NCBI GenBank assembly: GCA_020722965.1
Contig: DYJT01000002.1
Coordinates: 116,242-180,241 of the forward strand
Source of the DNA: Brachyspira murdochii
GTDB lineage: Bacteria; Spirochaetota; JAAYUW01
DNA: 64,000 nucleotides
Direction of reading: 5' to 3'
Shown piece by piece: positions 36,573 through 45,899 of the stretch. Positions within the stretch are counted from its first letter, which is position 1. The number at the start of each line of letters is the position of its first letter. The notes below the pieces were generated by a model. The model had not been told where the DNA came from. It saw nothing but the letters and a program-made list of their open reading frames with translations, and made no database searches. The position numbers and the translations under genes were made by a program.

Positions 36573-37517
36573 CTATAAGAATAGCAATAGAATAAACACT
36601 ATAAAAAGGAACCCAACAATACCTAAGAGAATATATATCAACGATGTTTGAGCTTTGGATACTTTTTTCTCTTTTTTCGTTGTTTCAGATTTAGCCTGAA
36701 CCTTAGCTGCATCAAACATCGCTACCTGCTCTGTAAACATCTTTATCTTTACTTTTTCTTCTTCTATGAGTTTGCCATATGTATTTTCATCCAATTTTAT
36801 CAGCAAGATATAATTATTATTTAAATCTATTCTCACTTCAATAACTTCACCTTTGATTGGAATTATCTTATCATCAGTAATAGCATTGAAGTATTTTATA
36901 TAATCTTTTGCTCTATCAAAAGCAGAATCTATATATACATAAATTAAATCTCCAGGAATAATTTCATATATTGGTTTGCCGGACACTGGTGCTAAGGCAG
37001 GTTTCAATGGTATTAAATTAACCCCAGCAGGAAGATCAAAATCTAGATTTTCATCAGTAGCTTCAAGCAAAGCATCTGTGTTAAAAGTTACAGTAGTTGT
37101 CGATTGGGTATCAAGATTATCTTCAAAGTATTTTATTATTTCAGCTTTACAATCACCATTTCCAAATGTTCGATTGATATTCTCTAAAAGTAGAGTTTGG
37201 AATTTTTCAAAATCATCATTTATTAAAGATATTAAATAGGATATATCTTCATTAAGGAAAAATTTTTCAATACCCGCAACTATGGATTTTGAATAGGTAG
37301 CAATATTTTTACCTTCAAAAGAAAGTTGTTGAATTTCGCTATGTACCTCTTGCCAGGATCTGGTTATAGAAGAATTATAAAATGTTGGTATCCTAGAGAC
37401 ATTAACATCACACTTCTCCATTATTTTTAGTTCTGAATCTAAAATTATAATAAAAACCCCATAGAAATTCATGTTTTCAGATTTTGTTCTACCTTTTAAA
37501 ACAATGAATCTGCCCAT
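36573..37517 (-). CDS. Uncharacterised protein with C-terminal TM (tail-anchor topology)
   Basis: Only ORF over this span; ends ...SKAQTSLIYILLGIVGFLFIVFILLLFL; flanked by terminator hairpins. Confidence 0.8.
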   Translation of the reverse strand: MGRFIVLKGRTKSENMNFYGVFIIILDSELKIMEKCDVNVSRIPTFYNSSITRSWQEVHSEIQQLSFEGKNIATYSKSIVAGIEKFFLNEDISYLISLINDDFEKFQTLLLENINRTFGNGDCKAEIIKYFEDNLDTQSTTTVTFNTDALLEATDENLDFDLPAGVNLIPLKPALAPVSGKPIYEIIPGDLIYVYIDSAFDRAKDYIKYFNAITDDKIIPIKGEVIEVRIDLNNNYILLIKLDENTYGKLIEEEKVKIKMFTEQVAMFDAAKVQAKSETTKKEKKVSKAQTSLIYILLGIVGFLFIVFILLLFL

Positions 37518-37653
37518 ATTTTTTTAACCTTTATAATTAAAAACTTTCTTTAAATCTTGTAACATATTTTTTTAAGTTGTCAAATAAAAAAGAGTAATTG
37601 ACAAATAATAAATTCATAGTGCATTTATCTTGTTAAAAGGAGTATTTTTATTG

Positions 37654-38982
37654 ATGAATCTTTTTTTCGAAATCTATGGTTGTGAGATGAATAAATCTCA
37701 GGCTTATTCTTTGCAACTATTTTTAAAAGATAATGGATATAATGTAGTTGAAAAATTAGAGAATGCCGACTTGATTTTTATATATACCTGTAGCGTTAGA
37801 TACACTGCAGAGCAAAGAGCTTATGGAAGATTGCAATATTTTAAATATTTAAAAAAAACTAAACCAAATTTAAAAGTAATTTTATTGGGTTGTCTTGTCG
37901 AGCAAGATTGGCAATATTTTCTTGAAAAAAAATTTGCTGATGTTGTTATTGGGACGGTAAATCAACAGGTAGTACTTCAATATTTAAATTCATTAGATTC
38001 TAATCAGAATATTAATCTTAATAAAGATCAGATAAGAGAATTTTATTTTAAAACTTCAAGTTCAAATAATAGAATGGAATTTATGAATTCATATATAGAT
38101 ATATCTCATCCATTTAAATCTTATGTAACCATAATACATGGTTGTTCAAATTTCTGTTCTTATTGTATAGTCCCATATTTGAGGGGGAAAGAGGTATCCA
38201 GAAGAAAAGATGAGATTATAAACGATATTAAAAACCTGGCTTCTAATGGTGTTAAAGAGATAATCTTACTAGGGCAAAATGTAAATGCCTATGGGATAGA
38301 TTCGAATGATTGTACTTTTGCTCACTTATTAAATGAAGTTTCAAAAATAGAAGGGATTGAACTTATCTCATTTTTATCTTCACATCCAAAGGATTTCACC
38401 GATGAATTGATTGATATAGTCGCTTTTAATCCCAAAGTATTTAAATTAGTACACCTTCCTTTGCAATCTGGTTCAAATGATGTTTTATATAAAATGAATA
38501 GAAAATATACTATAGAAAAATATTTATCTATAATCGAAAAACTAAAAAAGAAAAATTCAGATATTCAGTTTTCAACAGATATAATTGTTGGTTTCCCATA
38601 TGAAACAAAAGAAGATTTTGAACAAACATTAGATATAGTTAAATCTGTAAAGTATTTAGATATTTTTTCTTATAAATATTCTCAAAGGAAACTAAAGGTA
38701 TTAAAATATCCCGATAACATTGAAGAAGAATTAAAACTTCAAAGGTTATCAAAATTAATTGAAGTTAAAGAGGAGATTGGAAAATTTTTGAGAAAAGAAC
38801 AGATAAATAAAACAAAACAGGCTATTATTTTAGAAGATAGCAAATTGGATAAAAATAAAAAACTTTTTAAAACATTTGATGGTTTTCATGGTATAGTCGA
38901 ATCAAATGAAAAACCTGGTACAATAAAAATGGTTAATATTAAAGAATTTAAAGGCAATACTTTAATTGCAACAATAAATTAA
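37654..38982 (+). CDS. miaB: tRNA-2-methylthio-N6-dimethylallyladenosine synthase MiaB
   Basis: MNLFFEIYGCEMNKSQA; radical SAM CSNFCSYCIVPYLRGKEVSR; TRAM-like C-terminus. Track start (TTG 37630) less likely. Confidence 0.95.
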   Translation: MNLFFEIYGCEMNKSQAYSLQLFLKDNGYNVVEKLENADLIFIYTCSVRYTAEQRAYGRLQYFKYLKKTKPNLKVILLGCLVEQDWQYFLEKKFADVVIGTVNQQVVLQYLNSLDSNQNINLNKDQIREFYFKTSSSNNRMEFMNSYIDISHPFKSYVTIIHGCSNFCSYCIVPYLRGKEVSRRKDEIINDIKNLASNGVKEIILLGQNVNAYGIDSNDCTFAHLLNEVSKIEGIELISFLSSHPKDFTDELIDIVAFNPKVFKLVHLPLQSGSNDVLYKMNRKYTIEKYLSIIEKLKKKNSDIQFSTDIIVGFPYETKEDFEQTLDIVKSVKYLDIFSYKYSQRKLKVLKYPDNIEEELKLQRLSKLIEVKEEIGKFLRKEQINKTKQAIILEDSKLDKNKKLFKTFDGFHGIVESNEKPGTIKMVNIKEFKGNTLIATIN

Positions 38983-39001
38983 GTTATATGAATCAAATTA
39001 T

Positions 39002-40066
39002 ATGGGAAAAAAATATTTTAATTTAAAAAAGTCTTTCTATTTTTTACTATTCTTTGTTCTTTTATCGATTTTGGTTTTTCCACTAAGGTTAAATACTCAG
39101 ACTTCTGATGAAATAGAATTTAAATTGTTTTTAAAATATGTAATAAACAATTCTATTTGTGCGAAAGATGCGGGATATAATTTTATAAAGAAATATCCTA
39201 ATTCTAATTTTATACCAGATGTTCTTTATTATCTTTCATTCATTGAATCAGATTACTTTATGAATATTATTAATTTAAAAAAGGTTATCCTATATTACCC
39301 ATATTCCATCTGGCGAGAGTCATCATTGATAAGAATGTTGAACATTTATTTACTACACAACAATTTTATTCAATTCGATAATTGGTATAATTATTATTTA
39401 AATAACTTCACGATTAAAAATAGAAGATGGGAAGTTGAAATTTTAAATTTAAAAAATTTATTTAAGAATGATGATTTTGATAATTTAATGAGCTTTATTG
39501 AATTGCATCTAAAAAACGCAAATAATTATAATCTACTTTCGTATTGTATCTTTCTTAAATCTGTAATTTTACAGAAAAAAATTGATATTATAAATGCTAA
39601 AAAACAATTGTTAGTAGGCTTATCTATGTTTGAATTATCAAATATATATGAGTCTTATATCTACGAATTGTATAGAGTCTCTTTCAGAGAAGAAAAACCA
39701 TATTATGCTAGATTAATTTTAAATCTTAAAATATTCAGTACGCTAAATGATTCGGAAAAAGAAGAAATCATTAAAAATTCTAAAATAAAAACAGATTTTA
39801 AACCCAAATTGATGATAATCGATCAGTTGAAAAGAGATTATTATTATATATCTTTGGGTTACAGTTCGGATATCGATCAAGTCAATGAAATTAAAGATTC
39901 GATTGAAAAAATCGGTATAAAGGTTAGTATTAAAAAAATAAATGAGAGTATTTATCAAATATATATAGGTTATTTTCATTTTAAAAAAGAAGCTCAGGAT
40001 ATATTGAAAAAACTATCAGATTCTGGATTTACAGGCGAACTAGCTTTTATAGATTATTCTTATTAA
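39002..40066 (+). CDS. Secreted SPOR-domain protein
   Basis: N-terminal signal/TM; C-terminal YYISLGYSSDIDQVNEIKDSIEKIGIKVSIKKINESIYQIYIGYFHFKKEAQDILKKL, SPOR-like. Confidence 0.75.
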   Translation: MGKKYFNLKKSFYFLLFFVLLSILVFPLRLNTQTSDEIEFKLFLKYVINNSICAKDAGYNFIKKYPNSNFIPDVLYYLSFIESDYFMNIINLKKVILYYPYSIWRESSLIRMLNIYLLHNNFIQFDNWYNYYLNNFTIKNRRWEVEILNLKNLFKNDDFDNLMSFIELHLKNANNYNLLSYCIFLKSVILQKKIDIINAKKQLLVGLSMFELSNIYESYIYELYRVSFREEKPYYARLILNLKIFSTLNDSEKEEIIKNSKIKTDFKPKLMIIDQLKRDYYYISLGYSSDIDQVNEIKDSIEKIGIKVSIKKINESIYQIYIGYFHFKKEAQDILKKLSDSGFTGELAFIDYSY

Positions 40067-40085
40067 TAAACAAATAGAGATAAGG

Positions 40086-42131
40086 ATGCAACTTAGTGAT
40101 TCAGTTGATAATGTAAAAGGAATTGGTCAAGATACTAAACAATTATTATCTAAATTATCTATTTATACGGTATGGGATCTTATTACCTATTTTCCAAAAT
40201 CTTTTTTTAATTTTAAAATTAAGAATAGCCTTAATGATGACAATTTTGATTCGAAATTGCTTCTATTAAAAGTTATAAACAAGGAGTATAAAGGTAGAAA
40301 TGGTTCTGTTTTAACAATATATTGTCAGGATTCTGATGATAATTTTATAGAGCTATTATGTTTTAACAGGAAATTTTATGAACAATATGCAATTCCTGGT
40401 TCACAGATCTATGTATTTGGGAAATTTAAAAGAAAGCTATATAGCTCTCATTATCTTTCTTCTTCTTTTAAAATTATATCTTCAAAATTAGCAGAAGAGT
40501 TTGATTATTTTCCCAATTATAGGTTAACTAAAGGTTTATCTACATTTATACTGGCGAGATTTATTAAGATAGCCTTAAACCAATATAAAAATATTATAAA
40601 AGAGATCTTACCTAGACACATTCTTGAAAAATATAAATATCCATCACTATACGAAATAATATATAATTTACATTTTCCAAAATCTCTTGAATATTTTGAA
40701 GTAGCCAGAAAATTGTATGCTTATATCGAATTCTTTATATACATGATAAAAATTGTTCTTTTCAAAAGAAAAAGTAAGACTAAAGTTGAAAATCGTGAAT
40801 TGATAGATTTCACTTTTCAAAAAGATTTTATTAATAAATTGCCCTTTAATTTAACCGATGACCAAATAAAAGCCATAAACTATCTTAATTTACAGTATAA
40901 AGAGAAATTTCTTATAAATACATTAATACATGGAGATGTTGGTTCTGGTAAAACTGTGGTGGCATTCGCATTTCTGCTAAACTACATTGAAGCAGGATAT
41001 CAAGCTGCTTTTATGGCTCCTACAGAAATATTGGCAAGGCAACACTTTAATAATTTTTATAAACTATATCCAAAGATAGAGTCTTCCTTTTTATCTTCAT
41101 CACTTAAGAAAAAACAAAAAGAAAATATTTATAATGGAGTCAAATCAGGTAAAATAAAAGTGCTTTTTGGAACTCATTCAATAATTACCGACTCTGTTAA
41201 ATTTGACAAATTAAAAATAGCCATAATTGATGAACAGCAACAATTCGGGGTAAATCAAAGAATATTGTTAAGACAAAAGGGTGAAGATGTTGATCTTTTG
41301 GTTCTATCGGCAACTCCAATTCCAAGAACTATCTATCTAACATTATATGGCGATTTAAATGTTATTAGTATTAAACAGATGCCTGCAAATAGGAAGAAAG
41401 TGAAAACATACTTTTTTTATGAAGATGATAATTTAAAAATTAAAAAAATTGTTTATGAAGAATTAAAAAAAGGAAATACTGGGTTTTTTATATATCCGGT
41501 AATTAATGAGGATAATGAACTTGAATTAAAATCAGCGACTGAGATGTACGAAAAGATTAAAAAAGAATTTTCAGATTATGATGTAGAATTGATACATGGG
41601 CAGATGAAAGATAGCGAGATTGAAAAGATAATGAATGAATTTAAACAAAAAAAATTTCAAATTCTTGTTTCTACTACGATAATATCGGTTGGGATAGATA
41701 TCCCTCATGCTACTTTTATCGTTATTGAAGAATCACAAAGATTTGGTTTATCTACGCTTCATCAATTAAGAGGAAGGGTTGGAAGGAATGATAAAGAATC
41801 AGTATGTGTTTTGACAGCGCCAAACAATATTTCTGAAATAGCAAGAAATAGAATAAATAAATTATGTGAAACATCTGATGGCTTTGAAATTGCCGAGTTT
41901 GATTTGAAATTAAGAGGACCAGGAGAAGTTTTTGGGATTAAACAATCTGGCGAGGTAACATTTAAAATCGGGGATTTCGTAAAAGACCATAAAATTTTTA
42001 ATTTTGCATTCAGTGATGTAAAGAACCTTTTAGAGGATGATCCAAATTTAAGTAAAATTGAAAACAGATGCTTGAAAGACTATTTAAAAGATATTGAAAA
42101 TGTAAACGAGTTATTTTTATTGTCTGGTTAA
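40086..42131 (+). CDS. recG: ATP-dependent DNA helicase RecG
   Basis: LIHGDVGSGKTVVAFAF, AFMAPTEILARQHFNNF, DEQQQFGVNQR, LSATPIPRT, LHQLRGRVGRN. Confidence 0.96.
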   Translation: MQLSDSVDNVKGIGQDTKQLLSKLSIYTVWDLITYFPKSFFNFKIKNSLNDDNFDSKLLLLKVINKEYKGRNGSVLTIYCQDSDDNFIELLCFNRKFYEQYAIPGSQIYVFGKFKRKLYSSHYLSSSFKIISSKLAEEFDYFPNYRLTKGLSTFILARFIKIALNQYKNIIKEILPRHILEKYKYPSLYEIIYNLHFPKSLEYFEVARKLYAYIEFFIYMIKIVLFKRKSKTKVENRELIDFTFQKDFINKLPFNLTDDQIKAINYLNLQYKEKFLINTLIHGDVGSGKTVVAFAFLLNYIEAGYQAAFMAPTEILARQHFNNFYKLYPKIESSFLSSSLKKKQKENIYNGVKSGKIKVLFGTHSIITDSVKFDKLKIAIIDEQQQFGVNQRILLRQKGEDVDLLVLSATPIPRTIYLTLYGDLNVISIKQMPANRKKVKTYFFYEDDNLKIKKIVYEELKKGNTGFFIYPVINEDNELELKSATEMYEKIKKEFSDYDVELIHGQMKDSEIEKIMNEFKQKKFQILVSTTIISVGIDIPHATFIVIEESQRFGLSTLHQLRGRVGRNDKESVCVLTAPNNISEIARNRINKLCETSDGFEIAEFDLKLRGPGEVFGIKQSGEVTFKIGDFVKDHKIFNFAFSDVKNLLEDDPNLSKIENRCLKDYLKDIENVNELFLLSG

Positions 42132-42186
42132 ATTTGCATTTATTTTGTTATGTGTTATTATCAAAATAAGTAAGTGGGAGCTTTTT

Positions 42187-43509
42187 ATGAAAAATAAATT
42201 TAGCTTTATGATAATATTCTTATTTTTAGTTTTATTTTTCTTATCCGCAAATGGTTGTAAAACTACAGAACCAACTACAACTGATACACAACAAACCCAG
42301 CAAGATACAGAAGAAACTCAAGAAGAAACCAAAGAGGAAAATCAAGAAGAGACAAAACAAAGTGAAGAAACCGAAAAAACTCAGGAAGAGCAACAACCTG
42401 CTCCTGTTTTTGATGAAGAAGAAGCTTCTAAACTACTTGAAGAAGCAAAATTAGAAATAGCAAAGGCTCAACAGATGGGGGCAGAGGAATATTCATCAGA
42501 AAAATTTAGAGAAGCGATGGAGTTATTTTCTCAGGCAGAAAAAATTTATAATGAAAAAAAAGACTTTGAAGCGTATAAACAAATTATCGAAAAAGCCAGA
42601 GCCATGGCTAATTTAGCCCACCTTGAAGCAGCTGAAAAGAAATATCAGCAACAAAAAGAAGAAGTTTTGAAACTAAAAGATCTTATTTCTCCATTTTCAA
42701 ATCAAGAATATTACAAAGATGATTTGATAAATGCCGATTTACTACTTGCGCAAGCGGAAGAAGCAAAACAAAATAAAGATTATGTAACAGCTTTGAGTAA
42801 GATTAATGAAGCTAATTCTATGTATAAAAAAGTTTATGATTCTTATCAAACAGATAAAAATTATGTTTACACCGAGTTTCCAAAGTTGCTAAGCATACAA
42901 AATGAAATGATTGATAAAAAAATAAAAACAATCTATTTGGAAGATTATAATAAATTTATCCAGATGTTTAATCAACTCAAAAAATCTATTGATGATGGTG
43001 ATTTTAAATCGGCAAAAGAATTACTCCAAATGTCTTACATCCTTGGAAGAAATTTGATTGAAAGATATAATCAGGCTGTTTCAATAATTAATCAAACGGA
43101 AGCCAGCAGGTATCTGTTTCAGGCTAAACAAGCCTATGAGATAGCGAAAGAAAAAGAAAACTCTTTTAATGGTGAACAAAAAAAATTATTGTTAGAGATG
43201 GAAAATTTTATTAATAATGCTCAACAAGCATTGGATAATGAAAAATATTATGATACAATCTCTTATTCCAAAGAAGCAATAAAAATATATCTTAAATTAG
43301 TTCTACAAAATAATGAGCAATATAAAACCTATGTTGTAAGATTAATTCCAGAAAGAAGAGATTGCTTATGGCGAATTGCTGGATATCCATTTATATACAA
43401 TAATCCTTATCTATGGCCTTTAATATGGATAGCTAATTTAGACATTATCACAAATCCAGACTTAATTTTCCCGGGGCAAACTCTGATAATTCCACCACTT
43501 CCACAATAG
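42187..43509 (+). CDS. LysM-domain lipoprotein with acidic Q/E-rich linker
   Basis: Signal and lipobox LFFLSANGC; C-terminal LysM-like DCLWRIAGYPFIYNNPYLWPLIWIANLDIITNPDLIFPGQTLIIPPL. Confidence 0.85.
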   Translation: MKNKFSFMIIFLFLVLFFLSANGCKTTEPTTTDTQQTQQDTEETQEETKEENQEETKQSEETEKTQEEQQPAPVFDEEEASKLLEEAKLEIAKAQQMGAEEYSSEKFREAMELFSQAEKIYNEKKDFEAYKQIIEKARAMANLAHLEAAEKKYQQQKEEVLKLKDLISPFSNQEYYKDDLINADLLLAQAEEAKQNKDYVTALSKINEANSMYKKVYDSYQTDKNYVYTEFPKLLSIQNEMIDKKIKTIYLEDYNKFIQMFNQLKKSIDDGDFKSAKELLQMSYILGRNLIERYNQAVSIINQTEASRYLFQAKQAYEIAKEKENSFNGEQKKLLLEMENFINNAQQALDNEKYYDTISYSKEAIKIYLKLVLQNNEQYKTYVVRLIPERRDCLWRIAGYPFIYNNPYLWPLIWIANLDIITNPDLIFPGQTLIIPPLPQ

Positions 43510-43578
43510 AAAAACAAAAATAGGCAAGGTTTTTAAAGTAGATATTTTGAATTTATACTTACAAAGAAGGGAGGGGTC

Positions 43579-43806
43579 ATGAAAAAAAAAGATTCTTATA
43601 TCGAGGATTTGCTCCCTGAAACAAGCTTTCAGTATATTGAAAGCAGATTGAACGATTCAAGGATTAGATTAATCTGTAATAATTGTGGGTATAGATTTTT
43701 TTCCAAAAGGCAATATTCTTTTATAGACAATTTAGAAGGTTATGATGAACTTATTACTGGCGTTAAATGTCCAAATTGTGGTTCTGATGATGTAGAAGAA
43801 ATTTAA
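43579..43806 (+). CDS. Small zinc-ribbon protein (75 aa)
   Basis: CNNCGYRF...CPNCGSDDVEEI; strong GGAGGGG SD. Confidence 0.8.
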   Translation: MKKKDSYIEDLLPETSFQYIESRLNDSRIRLICNNCGYRFFSKRQYSFIDNLEGYDELITGVKCPNCGSDDVEEI

Positions 43807-43841
43807 TCAAGCCATTAATAAGTCTTGTAACCAGGAATCAT

Positions 43842-45140
43842 ATGAAAGTTACATTTTTTATCTCTTTAAGATATCTTTCGGGTAAAAAAGAAAAAGGAAT
43901 TTTCTCCTTTTTTTCAATCATGTCAATCATAGGAATTATACTTGGAGTTGCAGCTTTAATATCTGTTATTTCCGTAATGAATGGTTTTCAGGAAAATATG
44001 AAAGAAAAGACAATTTCTCTCCAATCATTTCATATCCATATTCATTCTTTTGATCCGCAGGGATTCAAATATTCAAGTCTAGCAGATGATTTTAAAAAAA
44101 TACCTCATGTTCAAGGTGTGTATCCTTTTATAGAAACAGCAGTTCTATTTTCGATAGGTGGATATACAAATGGGACTATATTAAGGGGATATGATAAAAG
44201 TTTTTTTTATTCCAGTACATATAGAAAAAATTCTATTATTACCGATGGTTCTTACGATGAAATCGATTCCAATAATTATCTTGCTATTGGAGAACAATTT
44301 GCCTATCTTTATGGAGCTAGAATCAATAGTAAAGTATTGCTAACAGTATTTACGGGTTCAATATTTCAACCTAAAATTAAGCTTTTTATGGTTAAGACTC
44401 TTTATAAGACAGGATTTTATCCTATAGATTCTTCTATACTTTATACAACTTTAGAGAATATCCAGCAAATGATGTCTATGGAAGATAAATGTACTTCTAT
44501 CGGCATAATAGTAGAAAATTTAAAATATGTTGATAAGGTTAAAAAAGAAATAGAAAAGATTGCACCATTCGAAAGAGTATATGTAAATACATGGTATGAA
44601 GAGAATAGAAATACTTATTTAGCCTTGAAAAACGAGAAAACTCTAATGTTTTTTATCGTTTTTATGATTATAATAGTATCTGCTTTTTATATTGTTTCTT
44701 CACAGATAATGACTGTAATGAATAAACAAAAAGAAATAGGTATTTTAAAAGCTATTGGCTTTACTCCTGATGATATAAAAAACATATTTTTATTAAATGG
44801 AATCATAATCGGGTTACTTGGCACTTTGCTTGGAACCACTTTGGGTTTTATCATATCTATGAATTTAGATTATATTTTCAATTTTATAGAAGATGTGCTA
44901 AATGGATTAATTTCTATGATATTTTTCTTTATAAATCTAGTGGATGATTCTATTTTGAAACCTAAATTTCAAATATTCTCTAAAGATGTCTATTATTTCG
45001 ATAAAGTACCAGTTGAGATTAGATTAACTGAACTAATTTTAATAAATATCTCCACCTTTTTCCTTGTGTTTTTATCATCATTGATTCCTGCAAAAAAAGC
45101 GGCAAATGTTAAACCAAAAGAGGTTATTCATAATGAGTGA
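43842..45140 (+). CDS. lolE: LolC/LolE-type lipoprotein ABC permease
   Basis: FISLRYLSGKKEKGIFSFFSIMSIIGIILGVAALISVISVMNGFQENMKEK; FtsX-like C-terminal TMs; adjacent LolD. Confidence 0.9.
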   Translation: MKVTFFISLRYLSGKKEKGIFSFFSIMSIIGIILGVAALISVISVMNGFQENMKEKTISLQSFHIHIHSFDPQGFKYSSLADDFKKIPHVQGVYPFIETAVLFSIGGYTNGTILRGYDKSFFYSSTYRKNSIITDGSYDEIDSNNYLAIGEQFAYLYGARINSKVLLTVFTGSIFQPKIKLFMVKTLYKTGFYPIDSSILYTTLENIQQMMSMEDKCTSIGIIVENLKYVDKVKKEIEKIAPFERVYVNTWYEENRNTYLALKNEKTLMFFIVFMIIIVSAFYIVSSQIMTVMNKQKEIGILKAIGFTPDDIKNIFLLNGIIIGLLGTLLGTTLGFIISMNLDYIFNFIEDVLNGLISMIFFFINLVDDSILKPKFQIFSKDVYYFDKVPVEIRLTELILINISTFFLVFLSSLIPAKKAANVKPKEVIHNE

Positions 45141-45810
45141 AATATTGGTTTTACAAAATGTGACTAAACATTATATAAATAATCAGGAAGAGATAGAAGT
45201 ACTCAATAATATTAATTTAAAAGTAAATAAAGGCGAAACAGTTTCAATCCAGGGAATATCTGGTGTTGGTAAGACAACATTACTAAACCTTATAGGTGGT
45301 TTTGACTCTCCAACAGATGGTAAAATTTTTATTGAAGATGAGGATATCACTATTATGGATGAGACTAATTTAGCCAAACTTAGAAACAGTAAAATTGGAT
45401 ATATTTTTCAATCATTTTATCTTTTGGAAGAATTGAATGTACTTGAAAACATTATTTTGCCTGCTTTAAAACTTGGCATTCCAAAAAACGAAGCTATAGA
45501 TAGGGCTTATAATTTAGCAAAAAAAATTGGTATAGAAAAAAGATTAAGATATTATCCTTCAGAAATTTCTGGAGGGGAAAGACAAAGAGTAGCAATCGCA
45601 AGGGCAATAATAAACAATCCCAAAATTATCTGTGCCGATGAACCCACGGGTAATCTTGATATAAAACATAAAAACTTAATTGCAGATCTTTTGTTTTCCT
45701 TAGTTGATGAAAGCCAGCAAAGTTTAATACTGGTTACACATGAAATTGATCTCGCCAGACGATGTTCAATAATGTATTTGATAAATAACTGCTCTTTAGT
45801 AAAGTTCTGA
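45133..45810 (+). CDS. lolD: LolD-type ABC ATPase
   Basis: Walker A GISGVGKTT, ISGGERQRVAIARA, CADEPTGNLD. ATG 45133 overlaps permease end by 8 nt. Confidence 0.92.
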   Translation: MSEILVLQNVTKHYINNQEEIEVLNNINLKVNKGETVSIQGISGVGKTTLLNLIGGFDSPTDGKIFIEDEDITIMDETNLAKLRNSKIGYIFQSFYLLEELNVLENIILPALKLGIPKNEAIDRAYNLAKKIGIEKRLRYYPSEISGGERQRVAIARAIINNPKIICADEPTGNLDIKHKNLIADLLFSLVDESQQSLILVTHEIDLARRCSIMYLINNCSLVKF

Positions 45811-45899
45811 TGTTGATTTTTCTCATCTTTTAGTTATATTAAATATATGAATGGGAAAATCTACTTAGCGAAATAAAATAAATAAATTTGTAGGAAATT

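Noticed and set aside
42251-42454. 67-aa Lys/Gln-rich ORF inside the LysM lipoprotein gene
   Set aside because: Alternate frame of a repetitive GAA/CAA linker; no independent support.
45812-45890. Imperfect GATTTTTCTCAT...ATGAATGGGAAAATC pairing upstream of clpC as a heat-shock (CIRCE-like) operator or terminator
   Set aside because: Does not match the CIRCE consensus, arms need gaps, no T-run.
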